From the NCBI RefSeq assembly GCF_019097595.1, contig NC_080720.1, positions 17,719,352-17,783,351 on the forward strand: 64,000 nt of DNA. Direction: 5' to 3'. The position numbers were made by a program, and so were the translations under genes. The stretch comes from Hemibagrus wyckioides (Eukaryota > Chordata > Actinopteri > Siluriformes > Bagridae). Numbering within the stretch: position 1 is the stretch's first letter; each line of letters starts with the position of its first letter. Under the pieces are notes generated by a model that worked only from the letters and a program-made list of their open reading frames with translations, did no database searches and was not told where the DNA came from. Of this stretch, positions 1 to 12,700 are shown in pieces.

Positions 1-173
1 CCAAAAGCAGTTTTTAGAGTTCAGATATACAATAGCTGTTTAGCATTTATCAAATCATAAATTGCGTATGTATTTAATACTATTTGAAGTATAAATACAA
101 TTCCACATGCAGTTTAGGAAATTGTACTCACTCGTAGTATTCTATTAGCCAAAAATAACAGATCTCTGTAACT

Positions 174-392
174 TATATAAATCTCCAATCCTTATCTTAA
201 CAAACCATTACAGAGTGTTTTGAGGCAGAGCTGCCATGAATTTTATTTAATTTTACATCAGAGATATGTACAGATATCATTTCAAGATGACCAGAAGTAT
301 GCCTTGTGCAGCTTTTATGTCAGGTCATGAATATGTATCAGAATGAGAAAGTTGAAGGTTTTCCAGCAGAATTAGGTTCCAGTGATTGCCAA
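174..392 (+). promoter_or_regulatory. copy A: candidate TATA box and noncoding first exon
   Basis: TATATAAA lies at 174-181, and the sequence ends in a donor-like GTAAGC at 393. This would fit a noncoding exon of roughly 205-392 spliced to 1401. It is weak by itself, but copies B, C and D show a similar layout. Confidence 0.25.
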
Positions 393-847
393 GTAAGCAC
401 CTACTATCTCCAAACTTACTATAAAGGAGATGTCAGTGCTGAAAACTTGTCATCATCACATGCCAAAAGGAGACATAGTGTCTGTGTCTGGTGGCAGGTT
501 TGTGTACTTGTGTATGTTTGGAAGAGATGAATGACTGGAGCTGCTGGTTGCTGGCTTGGCCTCTGCCTAAGTCTGTAGTGCAAAATAATGTACTACACTG
601 TCACATTCCATCACTCACACTGAATATCTGGCATGTCACCTCACCTCAGTGGGTAATACCATCTTCTTTTATGTTCTAGTTATATTGAATACATCATCTA
701 GGGGAGATTTCAGTTCTATTTACATTGAGGACATTGTTAGTCTTGTATTTTGTCCCATGTGTATACGGAGGAGAATCAATAAAGTGTAGTTTCCTTGACA
801 TCTCCAATAACAAAATCTGAACTGCCTTCTTAGAGCAGTTGAATATG

Positions 848-1265
848 CAGTGGGGTCTAAAGGTTTGAGACCACACTGAAAATCTTGGATTTTATTAATG
901 TAATTGTACAAAAATATGCATATTTAATATTCAAGATTTAATATTCAAAGACCATAATTATAAGCAAATTTGTGACCATGCAAACTATTTTCTGTACAAG
1001 GTCAGATTTTCTTTATGCCTAATCTTTTCTTTTTAAGCATGTTTTTAGACAAGTCTAAAATGGACTGAATCAAAATTGGATCATAAGGTTTCACACACTC
1101 TCATTAACAGAAAAATGAAACAATTGCAAAAAACTGAATTAAATAAACATTTCAAATATTATACTTTTCACTCAGATTGTTGTCAAAGAGTTGTATTAAA
1201 TTAAAATATTATGCAAAATAAAAGAATTTTCACTACTGGTCTCAGACTTTTGGGTGCAACTCTAT
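848..1265. mobile_element. non-autonomous DNA transposon (MITE-like)
   Basis: Inverted termini of about 25 nt: GGTTTGAGACCACA near 862 and TGGTCTCAGACTTTTGGG near 1238, roughly 0.4 kb apart, with no coding sequence between. The termini resemble a dispersed fish element ending in GTCTGAGACC; the family was not determined. Confidence 0.5.
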
Positions 1266-1350
1266 ACAACAAAAAAGCAGAATTTTAAAACTGAAACAAA
1301 CTTAAAGAGAGGCGTATTTAAAGACACGTATACAATCAATCAACCAATAA

Positions 1351-1399
1351 AATCTCTCTCTCTCTCTGTCTCTCTCTCTTTCTCTGCCTCTCTCCTCCA
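1351..1399 (+). repeat. CT-rich tract (also acceptor polypyrimidine tract)
   Basis: Imperfect (CT)n running up to the acceptor of the first coding exon of copy A. Confidence 0.8.
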
Positions 1400-1400
1400 G

Positions 1401-1436
1401 TGGCACTGAAATCTTGAGTTACAAAGACATTTAAAG
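1401..1436 (+). other. igfn1: copy A: 5' UTR part of first coding exon
   Basis: The strong acceptor at 1399-1400, after a 50-nt CT tract, implies an upstream noncoding exon. These 36 nt lead to the ATG. Confidence 0.6.
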
Positions 1437-3889
1437 ATGTGGAAGAAATCAAAAATTACAGATCAAACAGCCACAGGGCAGGGTGGTGAGTACAACCATG
1501 CACTCTACAGTAGCACTATGCCCATTACAAATACACTTAAGCTTTTACACATCCCCTGCCAAAATAACAGACATTACAAATCAACTTTTATGTGTTTCAT
1601 CTATCTATCTTTCTGAACTTGCCATGCAAGCTGTTTGCTTTTCAGCTAAAGCCACCATCATCACAGTTCAACTCACCATTAAATGACCAAGAACGTCATA
1701 ATTTTATCGTCATCTTTAAAGGACATAATTTTAAGAACCTCATTAAACTATACTTATGTATAGTACATTTCGCAAAGCAGTTAGTAATTCAATTAGTAAA
1801 TGTATAAGTAAAATTGAAAATTAAGTAGAAGGATCACTTTAAATAACAAACAAATTTAGAAATGTTTAGAGACAGGCATCATAATATTTAATGTTCTGTA
1901 CTGAGTTACAGCAAGTTGAAATGGTCAGTTGAAAGAATCTTAAAGATGTCTGGGTTAACCAGAATGCAACACAAAGTCTTTTTTTTCACTGACAGTAGTA
2001 AAAAAAACGGGTGGGGGGGGCTTGTTTCATCAGCTGACTCTTCAACTAACATGCAACTGATTTGGAGCACAGTAATTATGTAAGGAATAAATTTAATACT
2101 TTCAAGGTGCTTTAAGGGAATATTTCATAATTAAGGGCTCAAAGCTGCTTAAAATGGTTCTCCATGGAAATCCTTCATAACAAGAAGCACTCTATTGTAG
2201 GTTTCGATACTGAACCATTAAGATTTCCCCCAGAAGAATAGCCAAGGGTTATAACCAAGAACCCCCTTAAGGGTTCTGAATTTTATAAGAGTATAAAACA
2301 ATTATTCTTTCACCTTTGTTCTCCCTCAAAGTAAATAAGACAAAATAATTGCAGCTCATAGAGCTCATGTTACTATGAAATTACGAAATGTAAATGAATC
2401 TTTTCTGCTTCCAATGCAGAAAGACTTAAAGGAAAAGCTTCAACATGTAATATTACCAAGCATTCATATTTTTTCCATTGTAAAATAAATTGTCAAAAAT
2501 TATGTGACCACCAAACATGATCCCGTGAAATCAGTAATTTATTCTGCAGCTCAACTATGGCTTGAGCTGCTGTTATTGAAAATTAATAATCTTCTGACCA
2601 ATCAGATTTAGGACATCAAAAAGAAGAATAAGGTCCTTGTATTTTTTTTTTTTTTCTTCAAACCACTGATGGTGATAATTGACTACAACTAATCACAGCA
2701 ACCTAGGCTACTTGATGTCCAGCTCCTAACACATGGGCTTACTAATTTCTGCTAATATACAGTATTAAACGACATAACACAGAATCTACACTATGCTTAT
2801 TTCCTGTGAAATTTGGCAAAACCCCTTGCACATTCAATCCTGCAGCCACGATTGGATATTCTGGGGTTTTGCTGGTTTGTTGTTTAGTGTATGTCACTGT
2901 CATGTCATTTTTGTCCTGATAAAGTAATGGCTCTTTAACTATGCTTTTGTCATGATTAACATGTTCTCTTACTATTTCACCATCCTCTACGTTAAACCTG
3001 TATGTTATACCAGGAACAGAGAATCAACCTCCCAAGAAGAAAGGTAAGGGAACTGACAGCAACCAGTATTTTGGAAATAAACATGGTTTGTTTGGTATGG
3101 TACAGCCTATGAGCTAGGTAGCATTAAAAAAATAGTTTTTCATAATAGAACATCTTACAATAGATAATATTTTTTGTTCTGACAGTTATTAGTTTATGTA
3201 TACCTAATATTATTTATGTAAACATATTTGAATAACAATTAGATAAACATTTTTCTTGTATTTGATTTTAGATGCAAAGCTATGAAAGTAGAAAAAATCT
3301 TTTGAGAGTTAATATATATTTGACAGTGGATAAGGTTGCAAGCTATAGACTATATTACATTCAGATTATAAAAATATACATAAATAAAAATTTCAAAACA
3401 AGGTATAAACCCCACCACATACACACAACTAACAATTAACAAAATCATTCTGTTATAACAAATGTTGTCATTTGTTATACTTGTCATTTCCTGTATTTTC
3501 TTATTTTGTGCCATAACCTAACATTTCTAATAACAAGTGATCAAATTAACATTTCATCCTTCTTTCTCTTTGTTTTGTATTCGAAATGCATAAAAGTGTT
3601 GATTGTATTTGCAGTAATGCAGTGTTTATAGACACTATTTGACATTTAAAGAATGTTTAAGAAAACAAAATTGAATTAAAACTTACTATTACTTACTGTT
3701 ATTGTACAGTTCATATATTTTTGGGAAACTTTACATATTCTGTTTTGATTTTTATATGGTTGTTCATAGGTATCAAAAGGAGATCGAAGGTTCCTGGGGT
3801 TATGATTACCCAGTATGTGGAGGAATTGCCAGAGGGGAAATCTACTCCTGATTTCACCCGCAAACCCATTGCTTTGACCATTCAAGAAG
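1437..3889 (+). CDS. igfn1: copy A: N-terminal head exons (aa 1-66)
   Basis: Exons 1437-1485, 3014-3043 and 3770-3889. The ATG at 1437 opens MWKKSKITDQ, matching the MWKKTSKMTDQ start of copy C, and lies 36 nt after a strong polypyrimidine acceptor (AG at 1399-1400), so the first spliced segment carries a short 5' UTR. The third exon reads SKVPGVMITQYVEELP and then PDFTRKPIAL, a block shared by all four copies just before Ig1. The 30-nt middle exon (GTENQPPKKKG) has no counterpart in B or C. It is phase 1-1, so it could be skipped without changing frame. Confidence 0.8.
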
Positions 3890-6800
3890 GTAGAAATATT
3901 GGCAAAGTCAAGTGCAAAAATATACAGCAATATAAACCAAATACAGTTTAAGCACTGAAAAAATTTACAATCCCCAACAGATGAAAAATGAATGAATGAA
4001 AAACAAAACAAATACAGTAAGACAGTAAGAAATGATGGATCATACGCTTTCTATTAAAGGTAAATTAGCCATCTTTAAAGCCATTGTGATTGGAGAACCC
4101 AAGCCTACTGTGTCATGGAAGAGAGCTAAAGGAGAAATGAATGATCCAGAAAAGTTCCAGAACAAATATGACCCTGTAACTAATGAACATACTTTAGAGG
4201 TAGGCATAATAACTCACTAAAATTAGACAACAAAGTCTTATAGCTTAGAGTATCTAGACTAAAACGAAGTAGCTCACAGATTATTTATTTATTTATTGAA
4301 TAATGTACCTATATTGAACAATAGGTTAATCCCTTCACAGATGCCCAAAGTTAGTGGTGAAGAAGCTGACACATACAAATGCTATGCTGTAAATGAGTAT
4401 GGAAAGGCGGTCTGCACTGTCATCCTAAATGTCATTGAAGGTACAGTACAGAATTTTAAGTCATATGAAATTATGATAAGCTGGTATTTCAACTGAGGTT
4501 CATATCATACTCCTAACTTTTGATAAGCATACACTTATCAACTTCCATAGAAATATAACATATTTATTTTGTCTCTCTGTTACAGTTGGATTCAAAAAGA
4601 GTAAACAACTGCAAAAGACAGAGAACTGTATGTTGTAAAGCTGCTTCTTATTCATTTTTTCACTGTATTTCATTATTTAAGAAATTACTTTTACATTGTA
4701 AAATATAAACTTTATTACAATCACAGTTTAACTAAAAATGTCAGTTGAAAATGAATTTAAAATAACAATCTAGTGCTATTATAATCCTTATAAACTCAAT
4801 TACATTCCATTATTTTCAGTGGAGGATCCAGCAGAGTTCAGAAACAAGCTTAAAAGAAGGTATTACCTTTGATATCTACAACTATTGCACCATGCTCGGA
4901 AACTGGCATTAGTTATTGTGGTAATTGGTGTGTTAACTGTTTTGCTAAATATTAAGTTTCCTGTTGCAACTGCAGAGTTGGGAAAACAGTTGAAAAAAAG
5001 GAAGGAGAAATCGATGAGTCAGTGTGGGATCTGTTACTGTCTGCTGATAAGAAAGACTATGAGCGTATTTGTTTTGAGTATGGCATCACTGATTTTCGGG
5101 GAATGCTGAAGAAACTGACTGAGCTGAAGAACCAGCGAGAGCAAGAACAGGCCTTGGTACAGTATACTGTGGTCATTTATAGTGAAACATTAAAATAAAG
5201 CTCTGAGGCATAGTTACATAGTTTGTCTGAGTTTAAATATAATTTTGTTTTGTTTTATTAGTTCATTCAGCACATCACTAACCTCAAACACATTGAAGTG
5301 AAATCAGCGAATTCAGCAACTTTTGAGCTGGACATCGAACTCAAGGACCCCAACAGTCGCATTTTCCTCTATAAAGTAATGACTGTTTACCAATTTTTGT
5401 GCTCACCATGTGATGAAAATAAATTAATATGTATATGTTTTGGGCTCCAGTATTATTTGAATTTATATGCATTTATGTTTAGGATGGCATCATGGTCCCA
5501 TACAGCAAAGATGTGGACAGTGAGATGAAACACTATTTGAAGCAAGTTGGAAAAAAGTATGTGTTCACAGTGAAAAATCTTTCTCCTGAGGATGCTGGTA
5601 TTTATCAAGTGGATGTTGAGGGTGTCAATGTCTTCTCAACAGATTTCAAGAGTATGTTTAAGTAATTAGAAAATGAATTCAAAAAGGAATACTCACAAGC
5701 ACCTGAGCAGTTTGGGGTTCCAAGTGCTCACTGTGTGTTTCTATTTGTCATTCAGTACCCCCTGTGGATTTTCTGGTGAAGATTCAGGAAGTGAAGGCTG
5801 AAGAAAGAGAAGATGCCATATTTGAGTGTGTGACTTCTCTACCAATGAACCAAATTTTATGGACACTGAAAAATAATCCCTTATCCAATAGTGATAAATA
5901 TGATATTACCGTTTCTGAGGACAAACTGATTCACCGTCTAAAAGTCATTGACTGCATGCCTGTGGATGCTGGAATCTATTCTGCTGTGGCTGGCATAAAG
6001 TCATGTAGTGCCTGGCTTGTGGTAGAGCGTAAGTTTCAGTGTACATTGTCACCAAAAAAATTACATAATACATTAAATATATATATTACTATTAATTGAA
6101 ATAAATATACTACTATTATTTGAAACTAATTTATTTAACCGCTACCTGTAAAATTGTGTCTTTTGCAGCTAATAAAGATTCTACCATGAAAGGTAAAAAG
6201 ATAGCCCGAAAAACTACACAGGTCGGTGGCAGTGGAGCTGATCTGGTGAAAATTGCTGCTGAGCAGCAAGAAAAAAACAAAAAGGAGATGGAAGACGCTA
6301 TGGAAGCTGCTAAAAGAGCTAAGGCTGAGAGAGATGCTGCTGCAGCCAAAGCCAAAGCAGAAGCTGAAGCTGCACTGGCTGCATCAAAGTCTGCTGCAGC
6401 TGCAAAAGCAGCAGCTGCTGCTGAAGCTGCTGAGGCTGCACTTGCAGCAGCTAAAGCTAAAGGCATGTCACAGAAAGATGCCAAAGCCCAAGCTGATGCA
6501 GCGGCTGCAGCTGCAGCAGCAAAGGCCCAAGCTGAAGCTGAAGCGAAAGCCAGAAAGTTGGCTGAGGCCAAGGCTAAGGAAGCAGGCTTGAGTGCAAAGG
6601 ACATTGCTAAGGCAGGAGCAGCTGCTGCTGCCATGCTTTCTGAAAATATAGCTGCAGCAGAGGGACTTGGACTGGACGGAGCAGGCATGGGGGGTGCAGA
6701 AGGTGCTGGTCTAGCAGGAGGTGCTAATCCTGCAGTATGTGCTGGTGTTGCAGGAGGTGCTGGTTTTCCAGGAGGCGCTAATCCTGTAGGAGGTGCTGGT

Positions 6801-9744
6801 CTTGCAAGAGGTGCTGGTTTTGCAGGAGGTGCTAATCCTGCAGGAGGTGCTGGTCTTGCAGGAGGTGCTGGTCTAGCAGGAGGCGCTAATCCTGCAGTAG
6901 GTGCTGGTCTTGCAGGAGGTGCTGGTCTAGCAGGAGGGGTTAATCCTGCAGGAGGTGCTGGTCTTGCAAGAGGTGCTGGTTTTGCAGGAGGTGCTAATCC
7001 TGCAGGAGGTGCTGGTCTTGCAGGAGGTGCTGGTCTAGCAGGAGGCGTTAATCCTACAGGAGGTGCTGGTTTTGCAGGAGGTGCTGATCCTGCAGGAGGT
7101 ACTGGTTCAGTTTTTGCAGGAGGTGCTGGAGATGGCTGTGGAGCTGGAGGTGTGCGCCAAGCAGGAGTTGATGCCTTATTGAAGGAAGGTGCTGATGCTG
7201 GTGCTAAGTCTAAGAAGCATGCCAGAACAGAAGCAGCTGAATCTGTCAAAGGTAAATATCATACTGATATACTTGCATGACAAACTGAAATTTCCCAATT
7301 TGAGACCATAGAGACATATATTCAATTTATTATAGTATTATTATACTATTTATTTTCTTTCCAGTGATCTCCAGCACTGTCATTTGCCATGTGCTATTGT
7401 TAGCCATTGTTTTGATGTGTCATGTTTTGACTTGCCTAAATGTTATCGCTTCTGCTATATTTATTTTACCTGCAGCTTTTACTGTGTTTGCTGTCTTTGC
7501 TGTAGAATACACACAGTTAAAAAGCTGTTCAATTTTCTGAGAAAAGCACAAAACAGGGAAAATGATTTACCATTTACACTGATAGTTACGGTACCAGAAC
7601 CAAATTCAACTGAAGTTGCCCCAGTCAAACAAATTGGGCAGCCAGACCAGAGTGTGGAACAGCCAAAAAAGAGAGAGGAACAGCCAAAACAGGTTGAGAA
7701 GGAGCCAGAGCAAACTGAAGAACAGCCAAAACAGGCTAAGAAGCAAACTCGTGTGAGGCAAGGCCCACTGATGCCAGACCTAGTCACTGGTAAGAGTCTG
7801 GCTTAAATATTAACTTAATAAATATAGTATAATCAAATAGGACTGAACTGAATCCATCATTAACTCTAATATATTAGCATCTTAACAGTAGTGTTGAGGT
7901 GAATTACTGAGTGAACATTGCAGAATTTTTATTACTTTCAGAAATAAAGATTTACATTAAAACTAAATCAATTAACAACATTTAAACAAATTTCCTAAAT
8001 TAATCATGTACTTGTGTATTTCTGGGGCCTATACTTTAATATACACATTATGGATGGTGTTGGCATTCCCCTTAACATTAACACCATCCATCATATTCCT
8101 AATTGATGCATGTGCAGCACTTATCACAAAAACCACGGAATTATAAACTTTTTTTCTGTTTGTCCGTGTCTTGTGCTCTATTGAGTATTTTTGTGTTCTT
8201 TATGTGTCTTTTATATGTCCTTTATGTGTACATACCCATTTTCTTTGTCTGTGATTTGTCTGTGATTCACATCTCTAAGTTATCTGTGCTGAGAAAACGT
8301 AACTGTCATCTGATTTAACTAATCAAGTCTTAAGAACTTAATTACTTTCCAACGGTGATATAAATATTTTAAACAAATATCAACAAAGACACTCTCAAGA
8401 TTTTGCAATACTTTTCCTTCTCTCCAGTCTCTCCATTAAGATGTTAAGCATACTTCCAAAAGAAAAGGTTTCAAAGCATAAATACTTCGTTCCCTCCCAT
8501 TTCTAGCTATACATTTTGGCAGGTTTATACCAGTTTGTCAGCACAGTGTTTGTCTACATTTCTGTCAGTGTTATTGTCACTGTTTTACTGTTGTTTGTTT
8601 TTAATGTTGTTTTTTATAACCTTCTCTGCCACCATCTATCTTCTAAATGTTCATCACTTTCCTGAAGTTGGAGGCAACCCACATGGTAATCCAAGCAGTA
8701 ACCCAGGTCATAATCCAAGTGGTAACCCGGGACATAATCCAAGTGGTAACCCAGGTCATAAGCAAGGCAGTAACCCTGGCCATAATCCAAGAAGCAACCC
8801 ACTTCATAACCCAAATGACAATCCGGGTCATAATCCAAGTGGTAACCCAGGTCATAACCCAGGTGGTAACCCAGGTCATAAGCAAGGCAGTAACCCTGGT
8901 CATAATCCAAGTGGTAACCCGGGTCATAACCCAGGTGATAACCCAGGTCATAAGCAAGGCAGTAACCCTGGTCATAATCCAAGTGACAACCCGGGTCATA
9001 ATCCAAGTGGTAACCCAGATGGAAATCCAGAGGGCAACCCAAGTGGCAATCCAGGTGGCAATGGTGCCAAACCTGAGGGCAAGGAGGGGGCTTCTCCTGA
9101 TGCTGAGGCCACTGAAGGCACAAAAGATGAGTCAGCTGAGGCTGGCAAGCATTCAAGCCGCACAAGACAAGGTCCCCTGCTTCCAGAGGAAACCACTGGT
9201 AAGAAATGGTGAAGCCTGCATCAAAAATGCATGGAAGCAATATTTTAATAGATGGTCATTTGGGACCAGTGTGGATTTGCCACTGCTTTGTAGGCTATAG
9301 AATATCAGTGTGAGCCACTGTTGGGCAGTTGGGTCTAGTGCCTCTGTTACATCACTGACCCTTTATCCCATTGAAATTTGTCTCTTTGTTTGTTGTCAAA
9401 AAATGTCTTCATGGGCAAGTGTTTGTGTGTTCATATTGAGCGCATTGTCTTTGCTGAGCTTGCCTAATTTACATCCACAAAAATATGAACATAGAACAAA
9501 CACCGGGCTACACTTCAAAAGTAAGAATGAACACTGATACAGGAGACTACTGAAGCAAGCACATTGGGAACCCCTCATGTTATTGAAGCTAAATAATCAC
9601 TGAATCCAGCAGTTGTTATTAAAATTAGACATATCAGTGATCAGATAATGAAGACACAACAAGCAGAAAAAGCATGTATCAGATGATGATGTGTTAACAT
9701 CCATATTTGCTTTTAATACAAAAAGACACTATTTTTGAGAAGAA

Positions 9745-9776
<32 letters not shown>

Positions 9777-12700
9777 AGAAGAAGAAAAAGAAGAAGAAGA
9801 AGACAAAGGATATGAAGAGGAAGAAGAAGAAGAAGAAGATGGTGATCCTGGAAATACAAAATCGCAAGAATCCTGAACCTCATCATCACAACACGGAAAT
9901 CATTACAACCCAGAAAAAGGCAACAGAGATGACAGACATTTTACTGTCAATGTTAGAATTTGTTTGTTAACAAATAATAATTTTAGACTTCTGGCTTATA
10001 TTCAAACATGTATTTTATGCATTAAAATACATGGTGTTGTTAACAAAATGGCAAATAACAAGCTGAATACATATTTTATTTAAGGTAAGTACTATCATAT
10101 ACTACCATTATTACAGATAATAAGATTGATAATAAAATGTGCCCAAATGAATTGTAGATCCTGGTGTTCACTTCTCTACTGGCCTGGAAGACTGCAAGGC
10201 TATTGTAGGAGAGACAGCTGAGCTGGTTTGCAAACTCAGCAGTGCAGATTGTAAGGGGCTCTGGTATAAAGATGGAAAAGAGGTATGCTAGGGCTCTCTC
10301 TCTAACATAAAACCTAAAGGGACTTAAAAGGCATTAAAAGAATTATTGTGCATCCCCACAGAAAGATTAAGAACTGTCTTTAACCGCAGTAATCTATTAA
10401 CTTTGTAGGTCCTTCGAGCAGGAGGCAGAATAGTTTCTATAAAAGATGTAATCAGAGTTTATGTTTTACTCTTTTTTTATAGATTTCTGATTCTACTGAG
10501 GGTATGACTATCAGCAAAGATGGTGCAACTCATAAACTGAAAATCCACAAAGTATCAGAGGAGTTTGCTGGAAAATATAAATTCGAGGCTGATGGCCGTA
10601 AAACTGAGGCTATGATTATTGTTGAAGGTGTGTTTTAATCACTCATCTGCTTATTTTGTATTATACACCTGAATGTTATTTTCTAAGATGTATTTATTTC
10701 CTAGATCCACCAAGATTTGCTGCAAAAGACCTTGAAGCATTTGCCAAGCCAAGGGTGATCAAAGCTAATCAAAGAGCAGAATTCAAAATACCGTATATTG
10801 GCCATGAGGCCACTAAAATACAGTGGTATAAAGAAGGCGAGGAACTTGCACCAGATGCAAACTGTAAGATTGAAACTACTGAAAATCACTGCCGTTTGGC
10901 TCTCAGCAAACTACAGCGCAAAGACACAGGAGAAATTAAAATCAAAATAAAAAATGAGTTTGGTACTGTGGAGGCAATTAGTAATCTAAAAGTTCTTGGT
11001 AAGCCAATCAATGAACAGTTTCTGGTACTATTTTTTTTTTCTGAATTTAGATCTAATATGTAGTCTTGATGTCTAATAGATAAACCAACTCCGCCTCTTG
11101 GACCTCTGGAGATAGTTGAAGCTTCTTCCAACAGCATTGAGTTCAAATGGCGCCCACCAAAAGATGATGGGGGTTGCCCAATTACTCATTATTTTCTTGA
11201 GCGTAATCAGGTTGGACGCAACACCTGGAAGAAGATTGGACAGATTCCTGGGGAAGCCCATTACAGAGACACTGATGTGGATCATGGTAGAAGGTACTGT
11301 TACCGTATCAGAGCTGAGACCTCAGAGGGTATCAGTGAGCTAATGGAGACTGAAGACGTTCAAGCTGGGACTAAAGGTTAGATTCTCACCTCCTTTGACA
11401 GTAAAAAAAAAAACAAAAAACCCTGAAGTTAAAATCCTGTTCATGCATAAATCTATAGGGTGCATAAAAAACATTATTTACTTTTTCAGCATATCCTGGC
11501 CCACCATCTGCCCCTAAAGTGATCAGTGCCTTCAAGAACTGCATCACCTTGTCATGGACCCCTCCAGGCACCACTGGAGGAACCAGCATTCTGGGTTACA
11601 ACCTTGAAAAACGCAAAAAGGGCAGCAATCTGTGGAGCCTTGTTCATCCACCAGAAGAACCAATCCAAAGTTTGTCACACTTTATTTGTCACATTGTACT
11701 ATTTCACTCGTACCCAATAATACCTTTATCATAATATCTTTATACTAAACTTATTTTTTAAATTCCCTTGTCTTCTACAGCCAAGAAATATCCTTGTAAA
11801 GATGTTATTGAGGGCATGGAGTATGAGTTTCGAGTTTCGGCTATCAACATATCTGGAGCTGGTGAACCGAGTGCACCATCCGAGTCAGCGTTCGCTAGAG
11901 ATCCTAAAAGTAATTCAAACTCATCTGCTCAATCATAAAAATGATAAAACAGTCTAATCTCTTACAGCGTAGTCCAGTTAAACAGTTGTGTATGTATTAG
12001 TTATTGTGGACTAGCTTCCACCTACACTAATATTCTGCAGTGGTATCTGGTTCTGGTTCTGTCAATATTTCCTTGTCAACAAAAATTACATTATCATTAT
12101 CTCTCCTCTTTAGAACCTCCTGGCAAAGTAATTGACCTTAAAGTGACAGGCTCCACATACAACACTTTATGCCTTTCTTGGACAAAACCAAAAGAAGTAA
12201 AAGACGAACATGATGAAGCTAAAGGATATTTTGTTGAAATTAGACCTGCAGAGGGCACAGTATGGAATTGCTGCAATAGCAATGCCATTATCATGACCAC
12301 CTACACTGTAAAGAGATTGAAGTCAATGGCCATGTACTGGGTGAGAGTGATAGCCGTGAATGAAGGTGGAGCAGGAGAACCTAAGGAGCTGAATAACTAT
12401 ATTCTAGCAATGCCTCCTCCTGGTATGTCACCTATATAGATGAAATCATCTATTTTACATGTTATATTCCCTGATCTATTCTGTTAAACATCAATTTCAC
12501 ATAACTTTTGAAAGGTAAAAGGCTTGAACAAGCAGTAAAAATACTACAGAAAAAATGTATACTGTTCTTCTGATTTTGAATACTTCTCTTTGCTTAGTGA
12601 GACCAAAATTCACAGATGCCAAGATAAAGAGCTTCATGATAGTCAAAGCTGGAAACGCTGGAAGATTCAACATTAACTTTGTGGTAAATATCAGTTTGTT

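Noticed and set aside
6131..7249. Long - strand open frame of 372 codons opposite the Ala/Gly repeat exon
   Set aside because: It is a mirror of repetitive GC-rich codons; the + strand has matching splice sites, phase and the conserved head box.
8103..8318. Hydrophobic frame in the intron before the NPGH exon
   Set aside because: T-rich intron sequence with no suitable splice signals in phase.
8614..9240. Long open frames on both strands over the NPGH repeat
   Set aside because: The tandem repeat has no stops in several frames. Only the frame giving NPGH and the RTRQGPL box fits the gene.
9707..9970. Lys-rich frame over the GAA tract
   Set aside because: Frame chance in a triplet repeat; if the tract is coding, the Glu frame is the one that fits the splice phases.
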